64,000 bases of DNA from NCBI RefSeq assembly GCF_005281835.1, contig NZ_RZIS01000003.1, positions 124,001 through 188,000 of the forward strand, in the 5' to 3' direction. Position numbers and translations under genes: made by a program. Shown here in pieces: positions 1-8,611 of this stretch (the stretch's first letter is position 1; each line of letters opens with the position of its first letter). The stretch is from Vibrio profundi (GTDB lineage Bacteria > Pseudomonadota > Gammaproteobacteria > Enterobacterales > Vibrionaceae). Under the pieces are notes generated by a model that made no database searches, was not told the DNA's origin, and saw only the letters and a program-made list of their open reading frames with translations.

Positions 1-88
1 TACTTCCGTGTTCTTTGATCTTAAAAAGTTTTTCTAAGAATCCGTTATTAGCGTCTTGGTTGAGTATTTCTGTTTTACTCTCACTCAT
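1..88 (-). CDS. NCS2/AzgA-type purine permease, N-terminus only
   Basis: Only the first 29 codons are in the window; the gene continues past the left edge. The start ATG is at 88 on the minus strand. The visible peptide ends in FKIKEHGS, which resembles the conserved FKLKENGT-type segment just before the first membrane helix of AzgA/PbuG-like guanine-hypoxanthine-xanthine permeases of the NCS2 family. That would be an inner-membrane purine importer. It lies downstream of uraH on the same strand and has a GntR-type operator (119-130) just upstream, consistent with supplying substrate to the purine pathway encoded nearby. The family call rests on a short N-terminus and on context. Confidence 0.6.
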   Translation of the reverse strand, partial: MSESKTEILNQDANNGFLEKLFKIKEHGS

Positions 89-118
89 GTCAGCAAGTCC
101 TTTTTGTTGTTTTCCGTT

Positions 119-130
119 ATTGAATACAAC
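119..130. promoter_or_regulatory. GntR-type operator, ATTGAATACAAC
   Basis: This matches the palindrome ATTGTATACAAT, found elsewhere in the window, at 10 of 12 positions. It lies 31 bp upstream of the permease start codon, a usual place for a repressor site. Confidence 0.5.
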
Positions 131-203
131 TAGATTTCAATTTTAAGTGTTTGAATATTTAGGGTTTAAGCCTTTATTTCCTAACCATTCATGTTATTAG
201 CGT

Positions 204-259
204 CCCAAATTTGGGCACAGCATTCCCCAATCGGCTGACATAGAGCCGAGGAGAAATGC
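204..259. other. Palindrome and two-tier hairpin between uraH and permease
   Basis: A perfect 12-bp palindrome, CCCAAATTTGGG, lies at 204-215. A nested inverted repeat follows at 220-259: GCATT pairs with AATGC on the outside and TCGGCT with AGCCGA on the inside. No T-run follows on either strand, so it does not look like a standard terminator. It may be an mRNA stability or attenuation structure between the two co-directional genes, or an operator. Confidence 0.35.
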
Positions 260-289
260 GAATAAATTATTTATTCAAATTGCTGGAGG

Positions 290-643
290 CTAGCTGCCTC
301 GGTATGTTGAGAAACTGTACGGTGAAACCAGTAGTGGCACGTGGTAGTGAGCATCTTGGTCGTTAAGACCGAAACGAATTACGACGTCATCTAAAAATGG
401 TACTTCATCGAGCGTTACACCTTTGCTTTGGTAGTAATCAGCGACATGGAAGACAAGTTGATATTTGCCTGAGCGGAAATCATTACCCGCTAAAATTGGC
501 GCGTCTGTGCGGCCATCTGAGTTTGTCAGAACCGTTGCCAGCTTTTCTACTGAATCGTCGTTAACCTTGAAGAGTTCAACCTTGATTTCAGCACCTGGTA
601 AGCCATGCATTGTATCCAAAACGTGTGTTGTTAATCTGCCCAT
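290..643 (-). CDS. uraH: 5-hydroxyisourate hydrolase
   Basis: This transthyretin-like enzyme of 117 residues hydrolyses 5-hydroxyisourate, the product of urate hydroxylase, to OHCU. The N-terminus LTTHVLDTMHGLPG carries the first catalytic His segment, and the C-terminus YRGS is the hallmark that separates HIU hydrolases from transthyretin. The length is normal for the bacterial enzyme. The start ATG at 643 follows AAGGA at good spacing. It is divergent from puuE-uraD-allA-puuD and co-directional with the purine permease, so it supplies the step between PuuD and UraD. Operators in the shared promoter region (741-752, 925-936) probably control both directions. Confidence 0.93.
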   Translation of the reverse strand: MGRLTTHVLDTMHGLPGAEIKVELFKVNDDSVEKLATVLTNSDGRTDAPILAGNDFRSGKYQLVFHVADYYQSKGVTLDEVPFLDDVVIRFGLNDQDAHYHVPLLVSPYSFSTYRGS

Positions 644-740
644 AATTCCTTCTTAGCGCTCTCACGCCCCTCATTTTTCCTAGTTTTACAATCTATGCAC
701 ATTTGGTTGTTGTGCTTTGTGTTAGTACAACTATGTACGC

Positions 741-752
741 AATGTATACAAT
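741..752. promoter_or_regulatory. GntR-type operator, AATGTATACAAT
   Basis: This matches ATTGTATACAAT at 11 of 12 positions. It lies about 100 bp upstream of the uraH start, in the 370-bp divergent promoter region between uraH and puuE. Confidence 0.6.
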
Positions 753-924
753 TAGTAAAGCCCTTTGTTATAAAAATGTTAACCTTGATGTCGCATTTTT
801 TAAATATCAAAGGATTTAAGGGATCCCATTTCTGAACATTAACCGGTGCTTAAGTTACTGTTAAATATACATTTGCATAATTATTTTTAACTTAACTAAC
901 AAAATCTTTACATTGAGATAAATA

Positions 925-936
925 ATTGTATACAAT
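925..936. promoter_or_regulatory. GntR-type operator, ATTGTATACAAT (perfect)
   Basis: This is a perfect 12-bp palindrome 78 bp upstream of the puuE start codon. It is identical to sites upstream of xdhA (25634-25645) and between the VOC and ABM genes (51254-51265). FCD-subfamily GntR proteins typically bind TNGTNNNACNA-like palindromes, and such a protein is encoded at 26618-27352. The rest of the 644-1013 gap is A+T-rich promoter DNA with no gene seen. Confidence 0.65.
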
Positions 937-1013
937 AAATAGTACAAGGGCTTGGTGATGTAATCTTAAGGGATGCCATAGAGAGCCAATAATTTTTTGT
1001 TAGGAGTACTTGG

Positions 1014-1940
1014 ATGAATAAGGATTATTCAAGAAACTTAGTCGGGTATGGCCCAAATCCACCACACCCTAAATGGCCAGGTAATGCGCGAGTCGCGGTT
1101 TCGTTTGTATTGAACTACGAAGAGGGCGGTGAGCGTTGTCTATTACATGGTGATGATGAATCAGAAGCGTTTCTGTCTGAAATTCCTTCTGCGCAGCCTA
1201 TTAAAGGCGAACGTCACATCAGCATGGAATCAATTTACGAGTACGGCAGCCGAGCTGGTGTATGGCGCATACTTCGTTTGTTCGATGAATACGAGATCCC
1301 TCTAACTGTCTTTGCGGTTGCGATGGCAATTGAGCGTCACCCAGACGTAGCGCAAGCAATGGTAGAAGCGGGGCACGAAATCTGTAGTCACGGTTATCGC
1401 TGGATCGATTACCAATATATGGATGAGTCTGAAGAACGCGATCACATGACTAAAGCGATTGAGATCATCCAAGAAATTACAGGTCAACGCCCACAAGGTT
1501 GGTACACAGGCCGTACTGGTCCAAATACTCGCCGCTTGGTGGCTGAAGAAGGTGGTTTCCTTTACGACTCTGATGCGTATGACGATGATCTACCCTATTG
1601 GCACACCGAAACTGGTCAACCTCAATTGGTGATCCCATACACCCTAGATGTAAACGATATGCGTTTTTCAACGGTGCAAGGTTTTAACTCAGGTGAGCAA
1701 TTCTTCCAATACCTAAAAGACACGTTCGATACCTTGTATTTAGAAGGTGAGACTGCGCCGAAAATGATGTCGGTTGGTTTGCACTGTCGTTTGATTGGTC
1801 GTCCTGGTCGTATCGCGGCACTAAGACGTTTCTTAGATTACGTAAAACAGCATGAAAGCGTATGGCTGTGTCGCCGAATTGATATCGCGAATCACTGGCA
1901 CGAGCATCACCCGTACCAAGCAAATACAGATAAAAAATAA
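1014..1940 (+). CDS. puuE: Allantoinase PuuE (polysaccharide-deacetylase fold)
   Basis: This cytosolic allantoinase of 308 residues hydrolyses allantoin to allantoate. It belongs to the metal-independent PuuE group, which is related to polysaccharide deacetylases and not to amidohydrolase-type AllB. Evidence is the characteristic N-terminus (YGPNPPHPKWPGNARVAVSF, then NYEEGGE) and the NodB-like core with VEAGHEICSHGYRW and GWYTGRTGPNTR. The length is normal. The ATG follows TTAGGAG. It is the first gene of puuE-uraD-allA-puuD, with uraD 42 bp downstream, and a perfect GntR-type operator lies upstream. Confidence 0.93.
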   Translation: MNKDYSRNLVGYGPNPPHPKWPGNARVAVSFVLNYEEGGERCLLHGDDESEAFLSEIPSAQPIKGERHISMESIYEYGSRAGVWRILRLFDEYEIPLTVFAVAMAIERHPDVAQAMVEAGHEICSHGYRWIDYQYMDESEERDHMTKAIEIIQEITGQRPQGWYTGRTGPNTRRLVAEEGGFLYDSDAYDDDLPYWHTETGQPQLVIPYTLDVNDMRFSTVQGFNSGEQFFQYLKDTFDTLYLEGETAPKMMSVGLHCRLIGRPGRIAALRRFLDYVKQHESVWLCRRIDIANHWHEHHPYQANTDKK

Positions 1941-1982
1941 CCATTAATAACCAGCAATACACTAGCAGCAAGGAGGCTTCAC

Positions 1983-2498
1983 GTGACTGAATTTAGATCA
2001 TGCCAACCAACTAAAATGGATCGCGATACCTTTGTCGCTCATTTCGCTGATGTTTACGAACATAGCCCATGGGTTGCCGAAGCTGTATTTGATCAAGGTT
2101 TGAATGCCGAAGATGATCATATTGAAAATCTTCACTTAAAAATGGCTTCAACGTTGATCAGCGCCGATCAAGAAAAGCAATTGGCATTGATCAATGCTCA
2201 CCCGGATTTGGCAGGTAGAGCAGCGGTTAACGGCGAGCTAACCGAATCATCAACAAAAGAACAAGCGGGCGCAGGGATTGACCAGTGCAGCGCTGAAGAG
2301 TTCGCTAAATTTACTTCTTACAATAACAGCTACAAAAGTCGCTTCAACTTCCCTTTTATCATGGCAGTAAAGGGAGCCAATCGTTATCAAATTCTTGAGT
2401 CCTTCGAGATGCGATTAGGAAATGATAGTGAAACTGAGTTTGCTACGGCGATTCAAGAGATCAACAAGATCGCAATGTTTCGTCTCTGGGATATGTAA
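1983..2498 (+). CDS. uraD: OHCU decarboxylase
   Basis: This enzyme of 171 residues decarboxylates 2-oxo-4-hydroxy-4-carboxy-5-ureidoimidazoline to S-allantoin, completing urate oxidation after PuuD and UraH. The family motif INAHPDLAGRAAV is visible, with the catalytic His in HPDLAG, along with the C-terminal IMAVKGANRYQILESFEMRL segment. The start is GTG at 1983, 7-8 bases after a strong AAGGAGG; no better ATG exists. It sits between puuE and allA. A small hairpin (GGATTA/TAATCC, 2524-2539) lies in the 268-bp gap before allA but has no T-run, so read-through is likely. Confidence 0.93.
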   Translation: MTEFRSCQPTKMDRDTFVAHFADVYEHSPWVAEAVFDQGLNAEDDHIENLHLKMASTLISADQEKQLALINAHPDLAGRAAVNGELTESSTKEQAGAGIDQCSAEEFAKFTSYNNSYKSRFNFPFIMAVKGANRYQILESFEMRLGNDSETEFATAIQEINKIAMFRLWDM

Positions 2499-2766
2499 GT
2501 CGCCAAAGTCGACAACTATTTCAGGATTAGTCTTAATCCACTAATAGCTGCCGCACACAAAAGCCACGTATGGCCGAGTTGGTAGGTAAGCAAAGAGGGT
2601 TAAGTTCTCATTTTATTATTACTCGATTAATTGGCAGGGAATATATGGAAGTATTCCTAAATGTAATCAAAAGCTTGCTAGTTGAAATGACTAGGTTTTG
2701 GATAAACGAGCGCAGATCACAACCGGTTAATTGAATCAAATATATCGGAAGACTTAAGGAAGCATA

Positions 2767-3354
2767 ATGAGCAATGGAATTCGAAAGCTGACGATTGAAC
2801 CTTTAACTAAACAAGCATTTGCTGAGTTTGGTGATGTGATTGAAGTGGAAAATAGTGACTACTTCATGATCAATAACGGTTCAACTCGACGTTACCATAA
2901 ATTGGCAGAAGCTGATGTGGAAGAGCAAGGTGGTAAAGCCATCATCAGTATCTTTCAAGCTACGCCATTAGAGTATCCGCTAACCATTAAGATGTTAGAA
3001 AGACATCCACTTGGTTCGCAAGCTTTCATCCCTATGCTTGGTCAACCGTATCTAATTGTTGTTGCTCCAAAAGGCGACAAGCCACAACTTAATCAAAGCC
3101 GTGCTTTTTACAGCAACGGTAAGCAGGGCGTGAACTATCACAAAGGTGTTTGGCACCATCCTGTATTAGCTCTAACCGAACAAGACAAGTTCTTGATTGT
3201 CGATCGCGCTGGCGAAGGCCACAACTGCGATGAAGAGCATTTTGAAACAGATTTAGTGAGCTTGTCTCTGGATGATTTACCAAGCCTTGAAGTAAACGCT
3301 GGTAACGAATCTAACGAGAGCATGAAGGATAACGCACAACTCGCGAATGCGTAG
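2767..3354 (+). CDS. allA: Ureidoglycolate lyase
   Basis: This enzyme of 195 residues cleaves ureidoglycolate to glyoxylate and urea, the last step of the pathway. The cupin-like core is visible, with MINNGSTRRYHKL near the N-terminus, HPLGSQAFIPML, GKQGVNYHKGVWHHPVLAL and FLIVDRAGEGHNCDEEHF. The protein is about 30 residues longer than E. coli AllA; the extra part is a polar, Asn/Glu-rich C-terminal tail (from about residue 165) with no recognised domain. The start follows TAAGGA. puuD follows after 21 bp, so the two are surely co-transcribed. Confidence 0.92.
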   Translation: MSNGIRKLTIEPLTKQAFAEFGDVIEVENSDYFMINNGSTRRYHKLAEADVEEQGGKAIISIFQATPLEYPLTIKMLERHPLGSQAFIPMLGQPYLIVVAPKGDKPQLNQSRAFYSNGKQGVNYHKGVWHHPVLALTEQDKFLIVDRAGEGHNCDEEHFETDLVSLSLDDLPSLEVNAGNESNESMKDNAQLANA

Positions 3355-3375
3355 TTTGCTATACAGGAGTTTATT

Positions 3376-4647
3376 ATGGATCCGCATATTACGGAATGGT
3401 TGAATTTAGCAATTCGCTGGATACACATGATTGTTGGTGTAGCATGGATTGGTGCATCATTTTATTTTGTTTGGTTGGAAAATAACCTTAACCGAGTGAA
3501 CCCAAAAACGGGATTGTCTGGTGACTTATGGGCAATTCACGGTGGTGGTATCTACCACCTAGAGAAATACAAATTAGCACCGCCAGAAATGCCAGAACAC
3601 CTGCATTGGTTTAAGTGGGAAGCGTACTTCACGTGGATCACAGGTGTGTGTCTACTGGGTGTGGTGTACTACCTAAATGCTGAAATCTACCTGATTGCTC
3701 CAGGCTCGGGTTTGGACTCAACTACTGCGATTGCAATCGGTATTGGTTCTCTTGTTGCGGGTTGGTTTATCTACGATCTACTGTGTGATTCACCGCTAGG
3801 TAAAACGCCAATGTTGCTTGGCTTGGTATTGTTCGTCGGTCTAGTGGGCGCGACTTACGGCCTATCTCAAGTGTTCAGTGGCCGTGGTGCATACATTCAC
3901 GTTGGTGCGATTATTGGTACTATCATGGTGGGTAACGTATTCCGCGTCATCATGCCAGCACAACGTAACCTAGTGAAAGCGATTGAAGAAAAGCGCGAAC
4001 CAGATCCAGCGTTACCAGCGAAAGGTCTGCTACGTTCTCGTCACAACAACTATCTAACGTTGCCAGTACTGTTCATTATGATCAGTAACCACTTCCCAAG
4101 CACATACGGCTCGGAGTACAACTGGTTAATTTTAGCGGGCTTAGCAATCTTCAGTATCTTGGTTCGTCACTACTTTAACACTCGTCACGGTAGTCAGAAG
4201 TACGCGTGGACGGTACCTGTAGCAGCTTTAGGTATGATTACATTGGCATTTGTTACATCGCCATATGCGAACCGACCAAGTGTTGCACCAGCGGCGCCGG
4301 CAGCAAGTGTTGAAACTAAAGCAACAACTGATGCAGATCCTGCAAAAGAAGTGCTTGAGCTAACAACAGAGAACCACGGTAATGGCGTAACGTTTGAAGA
4401 GATCAACAAAGTCATTCAAGAGCGTTGTTCAGTATGTCACTCAGCGACACCAACTCACGCTGCGTTTGCTGTCGCACCAGGTGGTGTGATCTTGGATACT
4501 GCTGAAGAGATCAAAACGAATGTACCAAGAATCATGGCGCAGTCGGTTCAAACTAAGGTCATGCCGCTAGGCAACTTGACTCAAATGACGGATGAAGAGC
4601 GTGCTCTTATCGGCACTTGGGTAGAGCAAGGCGCGATTATCCAGTAG
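3376..4647 (+). CDS. puuD: Membrane urate hydroxylase PuuD with cytochrome c domain
   Basis: This inner-membrane enzyme of 423 residues oxidises urate to 5-hydroxyisourate without the cofactor-free or FAD-dependent soluble uricases, passing electrons to the respiratory chain. The N-terminal part (about residues 10-300) has some eight hydrophobic helices and the typical start WLNLAIRWIHMIVGVAWIGA. An Ala/Pro/Thr-rich linker (about 298-325) leads to a C-terminal cytochrome c domain with the haem motif CSVCH at residues 351-355. The length is as expected for PuuD. Its start follows ACAGGAG. It is the last gene of the operon and is followed by a terminator. Confidence 0.93.
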   Translation: MDPHITEWLNLAIRWIHMIVGVAWIGASFYFVWLENNLNRVNPKTGLSGDLWAIHGGGIYHLEKYKLAPPEMPEHLHWFKWEAYFTWITGVCLLGVVYYLNAEIYLIAPGSGLDSTTAIAIGIGSLVAGWFIYDLLCDSPLGKTPMLLGLVLFVGLVGATYGLSQVFSGRGAYIHVGAIIGTIMVGNVFRVIMPAQRNLVKAIEEKREPDPALPAKGLLRSRHNNYLTLPVLFIMISNHFPSTYGSEYNWLILAGLAIFSILVRHYFNTRHGSQKYAWTVPVAALGMITLAFVTSPYANRPSVAPAAPAASVETKATTDADPAKEVLELTTENHGNGVTFEEINKVIQERCSVCHSATPTHAAFAVAPGGVILDTAEEIKTNVPRIMAQSVQTKVMPLGNLTQMTDEERALIGTWVEQGAIIQ

Positions 4648-4717
4648 TTTGAACACCAGTAAGTAAATGTTTGTTATTCCTTTGTCTAAGTTCATGAGTC
4701 TTAGATGAGGTTAGGGG

Positions 4718-4746
4718 GAGTTTGGCGTGAGCACGCGGCCAAACTC
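4718..4746 (+). other. Strong hairpin in puuD 3' region
   Basis: An outer stem GAGTTTGG/CCAAACTC and an inner stem CGTG/CACG are separated by a two-base loop and a small bulge. No T-run follows directly. It precedes the terminator at 4762-4794 and may protect the 3' end of the puuE-puuD message. Confidence 0.4.
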
Positions 4747-4761
4747 AATCCCACCCTGTTT

Positions 4762-4794
4762 CCCCGGTTCCTATAGCCGGGGCTTTTTGTTTTT
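4762..4794 (+). terminator. Intrinsic terminator after puuD
   Basis: The stem CCCCGG (4762-4767) pairs with CCGGGG (4777-4782) and is followed by a T-rich run (4784-4794). It ends the puuE-uraD-allA-puuD operon. Between here and 5008 I see only promoter-like A+T-rich DNA. Confidence 0.85.
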
Positions 4795-5008
4795 AGCAAT
4801 CATCATTTAGTTAGATGCTATTCTAGCTTACCCATAAATATGCGTGATTTGTTGGTCTGTGCATTATTTCAGCATTTCCGCAGTGGAGATTTCATTTTAT
4901 TAGATAGATTTAGTGACTAACTTATTAAAAGGCACAGATTAAATATGGTCTTGTGGATATGAAACAATGAATATCATATTATCGGCGCAAGATTAATTTA
5001 TAGAGTCC

Positions 5009-7498
5009 ATGATGCAACAACTACTCGAACAGTTGATTGAATCACAATCGACCAGCGATTTATTTATAAAATCACTTCAGTTACTCCATGATAAATACCA
5101 ACCCAATCATTGTTTTATCGCAGACACCAGTAACAAAGATTTAGTCGCTTACACGCAGTGTTACTTCCATGAAGGGAAGTTGGCTAAAAATTTCGCTTAT
5201 CGTTTACATGGCACGCCCTGTGACATCGCGCTTAGTAGTCAAGATGAATACTGTTTCTTCCCGGCTGAAATTCAGTCTGCCTATCCACAAGACCAAGCAC
5301 TTATCGACCTAGGCGCACAAGCGTACATAGGACTGCCGTTAACGGCGCGCAATGGCGAGCGTGTCGGGTTAATAGTGATGCTATACGATCAAGATATGTC
5401 GGGGTTGGCGCTTGATAAAAAGTGGTTGAAGCTGCTTGGTTATATTGTTGGTCAGGAGCTTTATCAGAATAAAATTAACCTAAAAAATGCGCAGTTAGTC
5501 AGGCAATTCAGACAAGTGGAAACTTTGTCTGATATGGGTTTTTTTGGTTGGGATCTTCAGAAAAAGGCGTTCGAGTTTAGCCCGAATTTCTGGCGAGTCA
5601 TGGGTATTGAATCAGAAAGCATTGGGTCGTTAGAGGAATTGCTCTCTAAATATATCTTCAAGTCAGAGGATCAATTTCTCGACTACTGCTCACGTTTATT
5701 TGCTAACAACGATATGCCTGAAACGGAATTTATTAGTAAGCGTCAATCACCTATTAATAAGTATATTAAAATCACGTGCCATAACGTTAAAGATCAGCAG
5801 GGCACAGTAATTTATGTTGAAGGAACCGTTCAAAATATAACCGAGCATAAAGAGTTGGCGCATGAATTTAATATTGCGAGTGAAGCACTGAACCAAAGTA
5901 ATGATGCGATATTAGTTACTGATAAATATAATAAAATCATTCAGGTGAATAAGCGTGTAGAGGAGTTTACCGGTTATACCAAAGCTGAACTAGTAGGTAA
6001 GACGCCTTCCATTCTTTCCTCTGGTCTACAAAGTCCTGATTTTTACAAAGAGATGTGGCAATCGATTGAAGATAGCGGCGCTTGGGAGGGGGAATTATGG
6101 AATCAGAACAAAAATGGCACCATTTATCCCGAACGCCTAGCGATATCAACACTTAAAGATGAGAGTCAGGACGTCTCTCATTACATCGCTGTTTTCCGTG
6201 ACATTACCCGTCGAAAACACAACGAGCAACGCATAAAAGAGTTCGAAAAATATGAGTCGGTGACTGGGCTCACTAAAAGGCCAATATTCATCAAAGACGT
6301 TGAGAGCAGTTTATCGCAAGGTAAGCCGCTAGCTTTAGCTCTCTTCGATATTAAAGGTTTCTCATTGATCAACCAAAGCTACGGAGATGAGCTCGGCGAC
6401 AAGCTATTGCTATCGGTGGCTAACCGTTTAGAAATGGTGCTTGGCGACAGATATATGGCATGCCGATACGGATCTGATGAATTTGCGGTTGCGCTAGATG
6501 TCACAACGAATGAAGAAGTGGTTGCTCGTTGTGAGGATATTCGCCGAGAGTTAATGATTGGCTATCAAGTGGCTGGCCACACCATCACCCTCGAATGGTC
6601 AGTGGGTATGTCTTCGTTTTTGACTTCAGCCAATGAAACGAACCCAATGATGCAAGCCAAGTTGGCGTTGGAGCAATCTAAAACAGTGCAAGGACGTCCG
6701 ACTTTGTTTACCGCTGAATTAGAGAACCAAGTCGCGCGTCGTTTGAAACTGAAAGTAGCGTTAGAAGCTGCCATTCAATCTGATGCGCTCGAAGTACATT
6801 ATCAACCTATCTATAACACTGAAACGGGACTCGCGACTAAGTTTGAAGCGCTAGCGAGATGGAAAACCGAGTCAGGTTATATATCGCCATTTGAGTTCAT
6901 CAGTGTCGCTGAAGAATACAATTTAATTGTTCCGTTAGGTCGCTGCATACTTGAGCAAGCCTGCAGAGATCTAAAAACCTTGTATCAGCAAGGCCACACC
7001 GACGTTGTATTTTCGATTAACCGCTCCATCAAGGAGTTGAATGCCATTGAATTACAGCAAAACTCCATTGTCGCGATGCTTGAAAAGTACGGGCTTCCTA
7101 CTAGCTCAATAGTAATTGAGATCACTGAATCCATTTCGCTTGATGACAATCCAATCGCTAAAGAAGTGCTGGATCAATTAAAGAATAGCGGCGTAAAACT
7201 GGCGATTGATGATTTCGGAACAGGTTACGCATCGTTTGCGAACTTGATTTCCCAAGAGCTGGATTATCTAAAAGTAGACCGCTCTTTTATCACTAATGTA
7301 TCGACGGACAAAAGCTGCATGGTGCTTACTCAAACGGCTATCAGTTTGGCTGATAAGTTGGAATTGGATGTGATTGCCGAAGGTGTCGAAACTCAGTGTC
7401 AATTAGAGTTATTGAAGAGTCTAGGCTGTAAGTTCGTCCAAGGGTACTTCTTAGGGAAGCCGCAAGCATTTGAGCAGATTTATCGCCATTTAGCATGA
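5009..7498 (+). CDS. GAF-PAS-PAS-GGDEF-EAL c-di-GMP protein, probable phosphodiesterase
   Basis: This soluble multidomain regulator has 829 residues. Approximate order: GAF (10-160), PAS (170-285), PAS/PAC (290-400, with TGYTKAELVGKTPSIL), GGDEF (410-560), EAL (575-829). The GGDEF signature is degenerate (RYGSDEF, near residue 489), so cyclase activity is doubtful; such domains often bind GTP as a sensor. The EAL domain looks intact: FEALARW, NRSIKEL, EITES, IDDFGTGYAS, LKVDRSFI, AEGVET and QGYFLGKP. It therefore probably degrades c-di-GMP. The start is the first of two adjacent ATGs. No signal peptide or membrane helix is seen. It appears to be a single-gene unit. Confidence 0.9.
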   Translation: MMQQLLEQLIESQSTSDLFIKSLQLLHDKYQPNHCFIADTSNKDLVAYTQCYFHEGKLAKNFAYRLHGTPCDIALSSQDEYCFFPAEIQSAYPQDQALIDLGAQAYIGLPLTARNGERVGLIVMLYDQDMSGLALDKKWLKLLGYIVGQELYQNKINLKNAQLVRQFRQVETLSDMGFFGWDLQKKAFEFSPNFWRVMGIESESIGSLEELLSKYIFKSEDQFLDYCSRLFANNDMPETEFISKRQSPINKYIKITCHNVKDQQGTVIYVEGTVQNITEHKELAHEFNIASEALNQSNDAILVTDKYNKIIQVNKRVEEFTGYTKAELVGKTPSILSSGLQSPDFYKEMWQSIEDSGAWEGELWNQNKNGTIYPERLAISTLKDESQDVSHYIAVFRDITRRKHNEQRIKEFEKYESVTGLTKRPIFIKDVESSLSQGKPLALALFDIKGFSLINQSYGDELGDKLLLSVANRLEMVLGDRYMACRYGSDEFAVALDVTTNEEVVARCEDIRRELMIGYQVAGHTITLEWSVGMSSFLTSANETNPMMQAKLALEQSKTVQGRPTLFTAELENQVARRLKLKVALEAAIQSDALEVHYQPIYNTETGLATKFEALARWKTESGYISPFEFISVAEEYNLIVPLGRCILEQACRDLKTLYQQGHTDVVFSINRSIKELNAIELQQNSIVAMLEKYGLPTSSIVIEITESISLDDNPIAKEVLDQLKNSGVKLAIDDFGTGYASFANLISQELDYLKVDRSFITNVSTDKSCMVLTQTAISLADKLELDVIAEGVETQCQLELLKSLGCKFVQGYFLGKPQAFEQIYRHLA

Positions 7499-7527
7499 TA
7501 AATGGCGACTTAAGTAGGAATCTTTTC

Positions 7528-8403
7528 CTAGAGTGAAAGAGCGAACGTTAGAAGTATTGGTAGGGTGACGATACTCAAGAAGTTACCAAAGAGAATCATA
7601 GAGGCGACTTTAGTTGGTTCGATGTTAAACCGTTCTGCAAACAGATAGTTCATTACCGCTGGTGGCAGCATGGTGAACAGCACCATCATTTGTAAGTGTA
7701 AGGTCGGTAACGGAATAAAGAAGTAAATAATGGCAAAGGCAACTGCGCCTGTCGCTATGGATTGAATGGTGCTGAGTAAGCCGACTTTTAAGCCGCTAAG
7801 ACGTAAGTTCACCATTTGTGAACCAAGCGATAACAGCATAATAGGTACTGCTGCTTGGCCTAGTAATGACGTCGCTTCGTAGATCGGGTTCCAGACAGAG
7901 ACGCCACCCAAGTTTAGCCCCATAGCCAAAGTCGCGGCGAGGAAAACAGGCATCGACAGAATTTGTTTTATTGGGTTGCCGTTACTCAACACAGCTAAAC
8001 CAAGGCTGATATGAGTACAAGCCGAAACCACAAATAGCAAAACGGCTGGCGCGAGAGCTGTGTCGCCAAATGTGTAGGTGAACAGTGGAATCGCTAAGTT
8101 GCCACTGTTACGAAACATGTGCGGTGGTGCCCATGCCTTAAAGTTCAGTTTGGTCAATTTGCAGATCGGAACCATAAGAATACCCGGCACGAGCACAGCG
8201 ACTAACGAGGCATAAATCAAAGGGAGTTGTTCTGTATCCAGTGGCATGGTGGTGAGCGAGGCGAACACTAACGCAGGAATACACACGTCCATGTTGATGC
8301 GATTTATCGGTCTGAAATCGGGTTTTAGCCATTTCCCTATCGCGAAACCAACACTAGCAAGTGCGAATACTGGAAATAGAATACTGACCACTTGTTCGAA
8401 CAT
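7528..8403 (-). CDS. AEC-family transporter
   Basis: This integral membrane protein of 291 residues has about ten hydrophobic segments and belongs to the auxin efflux carrier (AEC, PF03547) family, whose bacterial members include malonate and other small-acid carriers. Visible family features include FRNSGNLAIPLFTYTFG and the C-terminal MVLFTMLPPAVMNYLFAERFN with a conserved membrane Pro/Asn region. The start ATG at 8403 follows GAAAGGA. It is convergent with the preceding GGDEF-EAL gene, with only 29 bp between their ends. The substrate cannot be told from sequence; neighbours give no clear hint. Confidence 0.83.
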   Translation of the reverse strand: MFEQVVSILFPVFALASVGFAIGKWLKPDFRPINRINMDVCIPALVFASLTTMPLDTEQLPLIYASLVAVLVPGILMVPICKLTKLNFKAWAPPHMFRNSGNLAIPLFTYTFGDTALAPAVLLFVVSACTHISLGLAVLSNGNPIKQILSMPVFLAATLAMGLNLGGVSVWNPIYEATSLLGQAAVPIMLLSLGSQMVNLRLSGLKVGLLSTIQSIATGAVAFAIIYFFIPLPTLHLQMMVLFTMLPPAVMNYLFAERFNIEPTKVASMILFGNFLSIVTLPILLTFALSL

Positions 8404-8611
8404 TGAAATCCTTTCTTCGTTCTATCATGGAATTGTGTACTGAGGATATTAAGTTATCAGTATATAGAGGAAAGGTCACTGAACTTACTAGCGTTTTATC
8501 TGCTCGATGATGAGAAGATCACGAAAGTTTTTCTTAATAGATGGGTTACGAATGGAGATTTAAAACATGGTAGAGTTGATGAACGTTCGCCAATTTATAG
8601 AGAACAAGTAA

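Noticed and set aside
2524..2539. GGATTA/TAATCC hairpin between uraD and allA as a terminator
   Set aside because: Short stem and no T-run; operon continuity is more likely.
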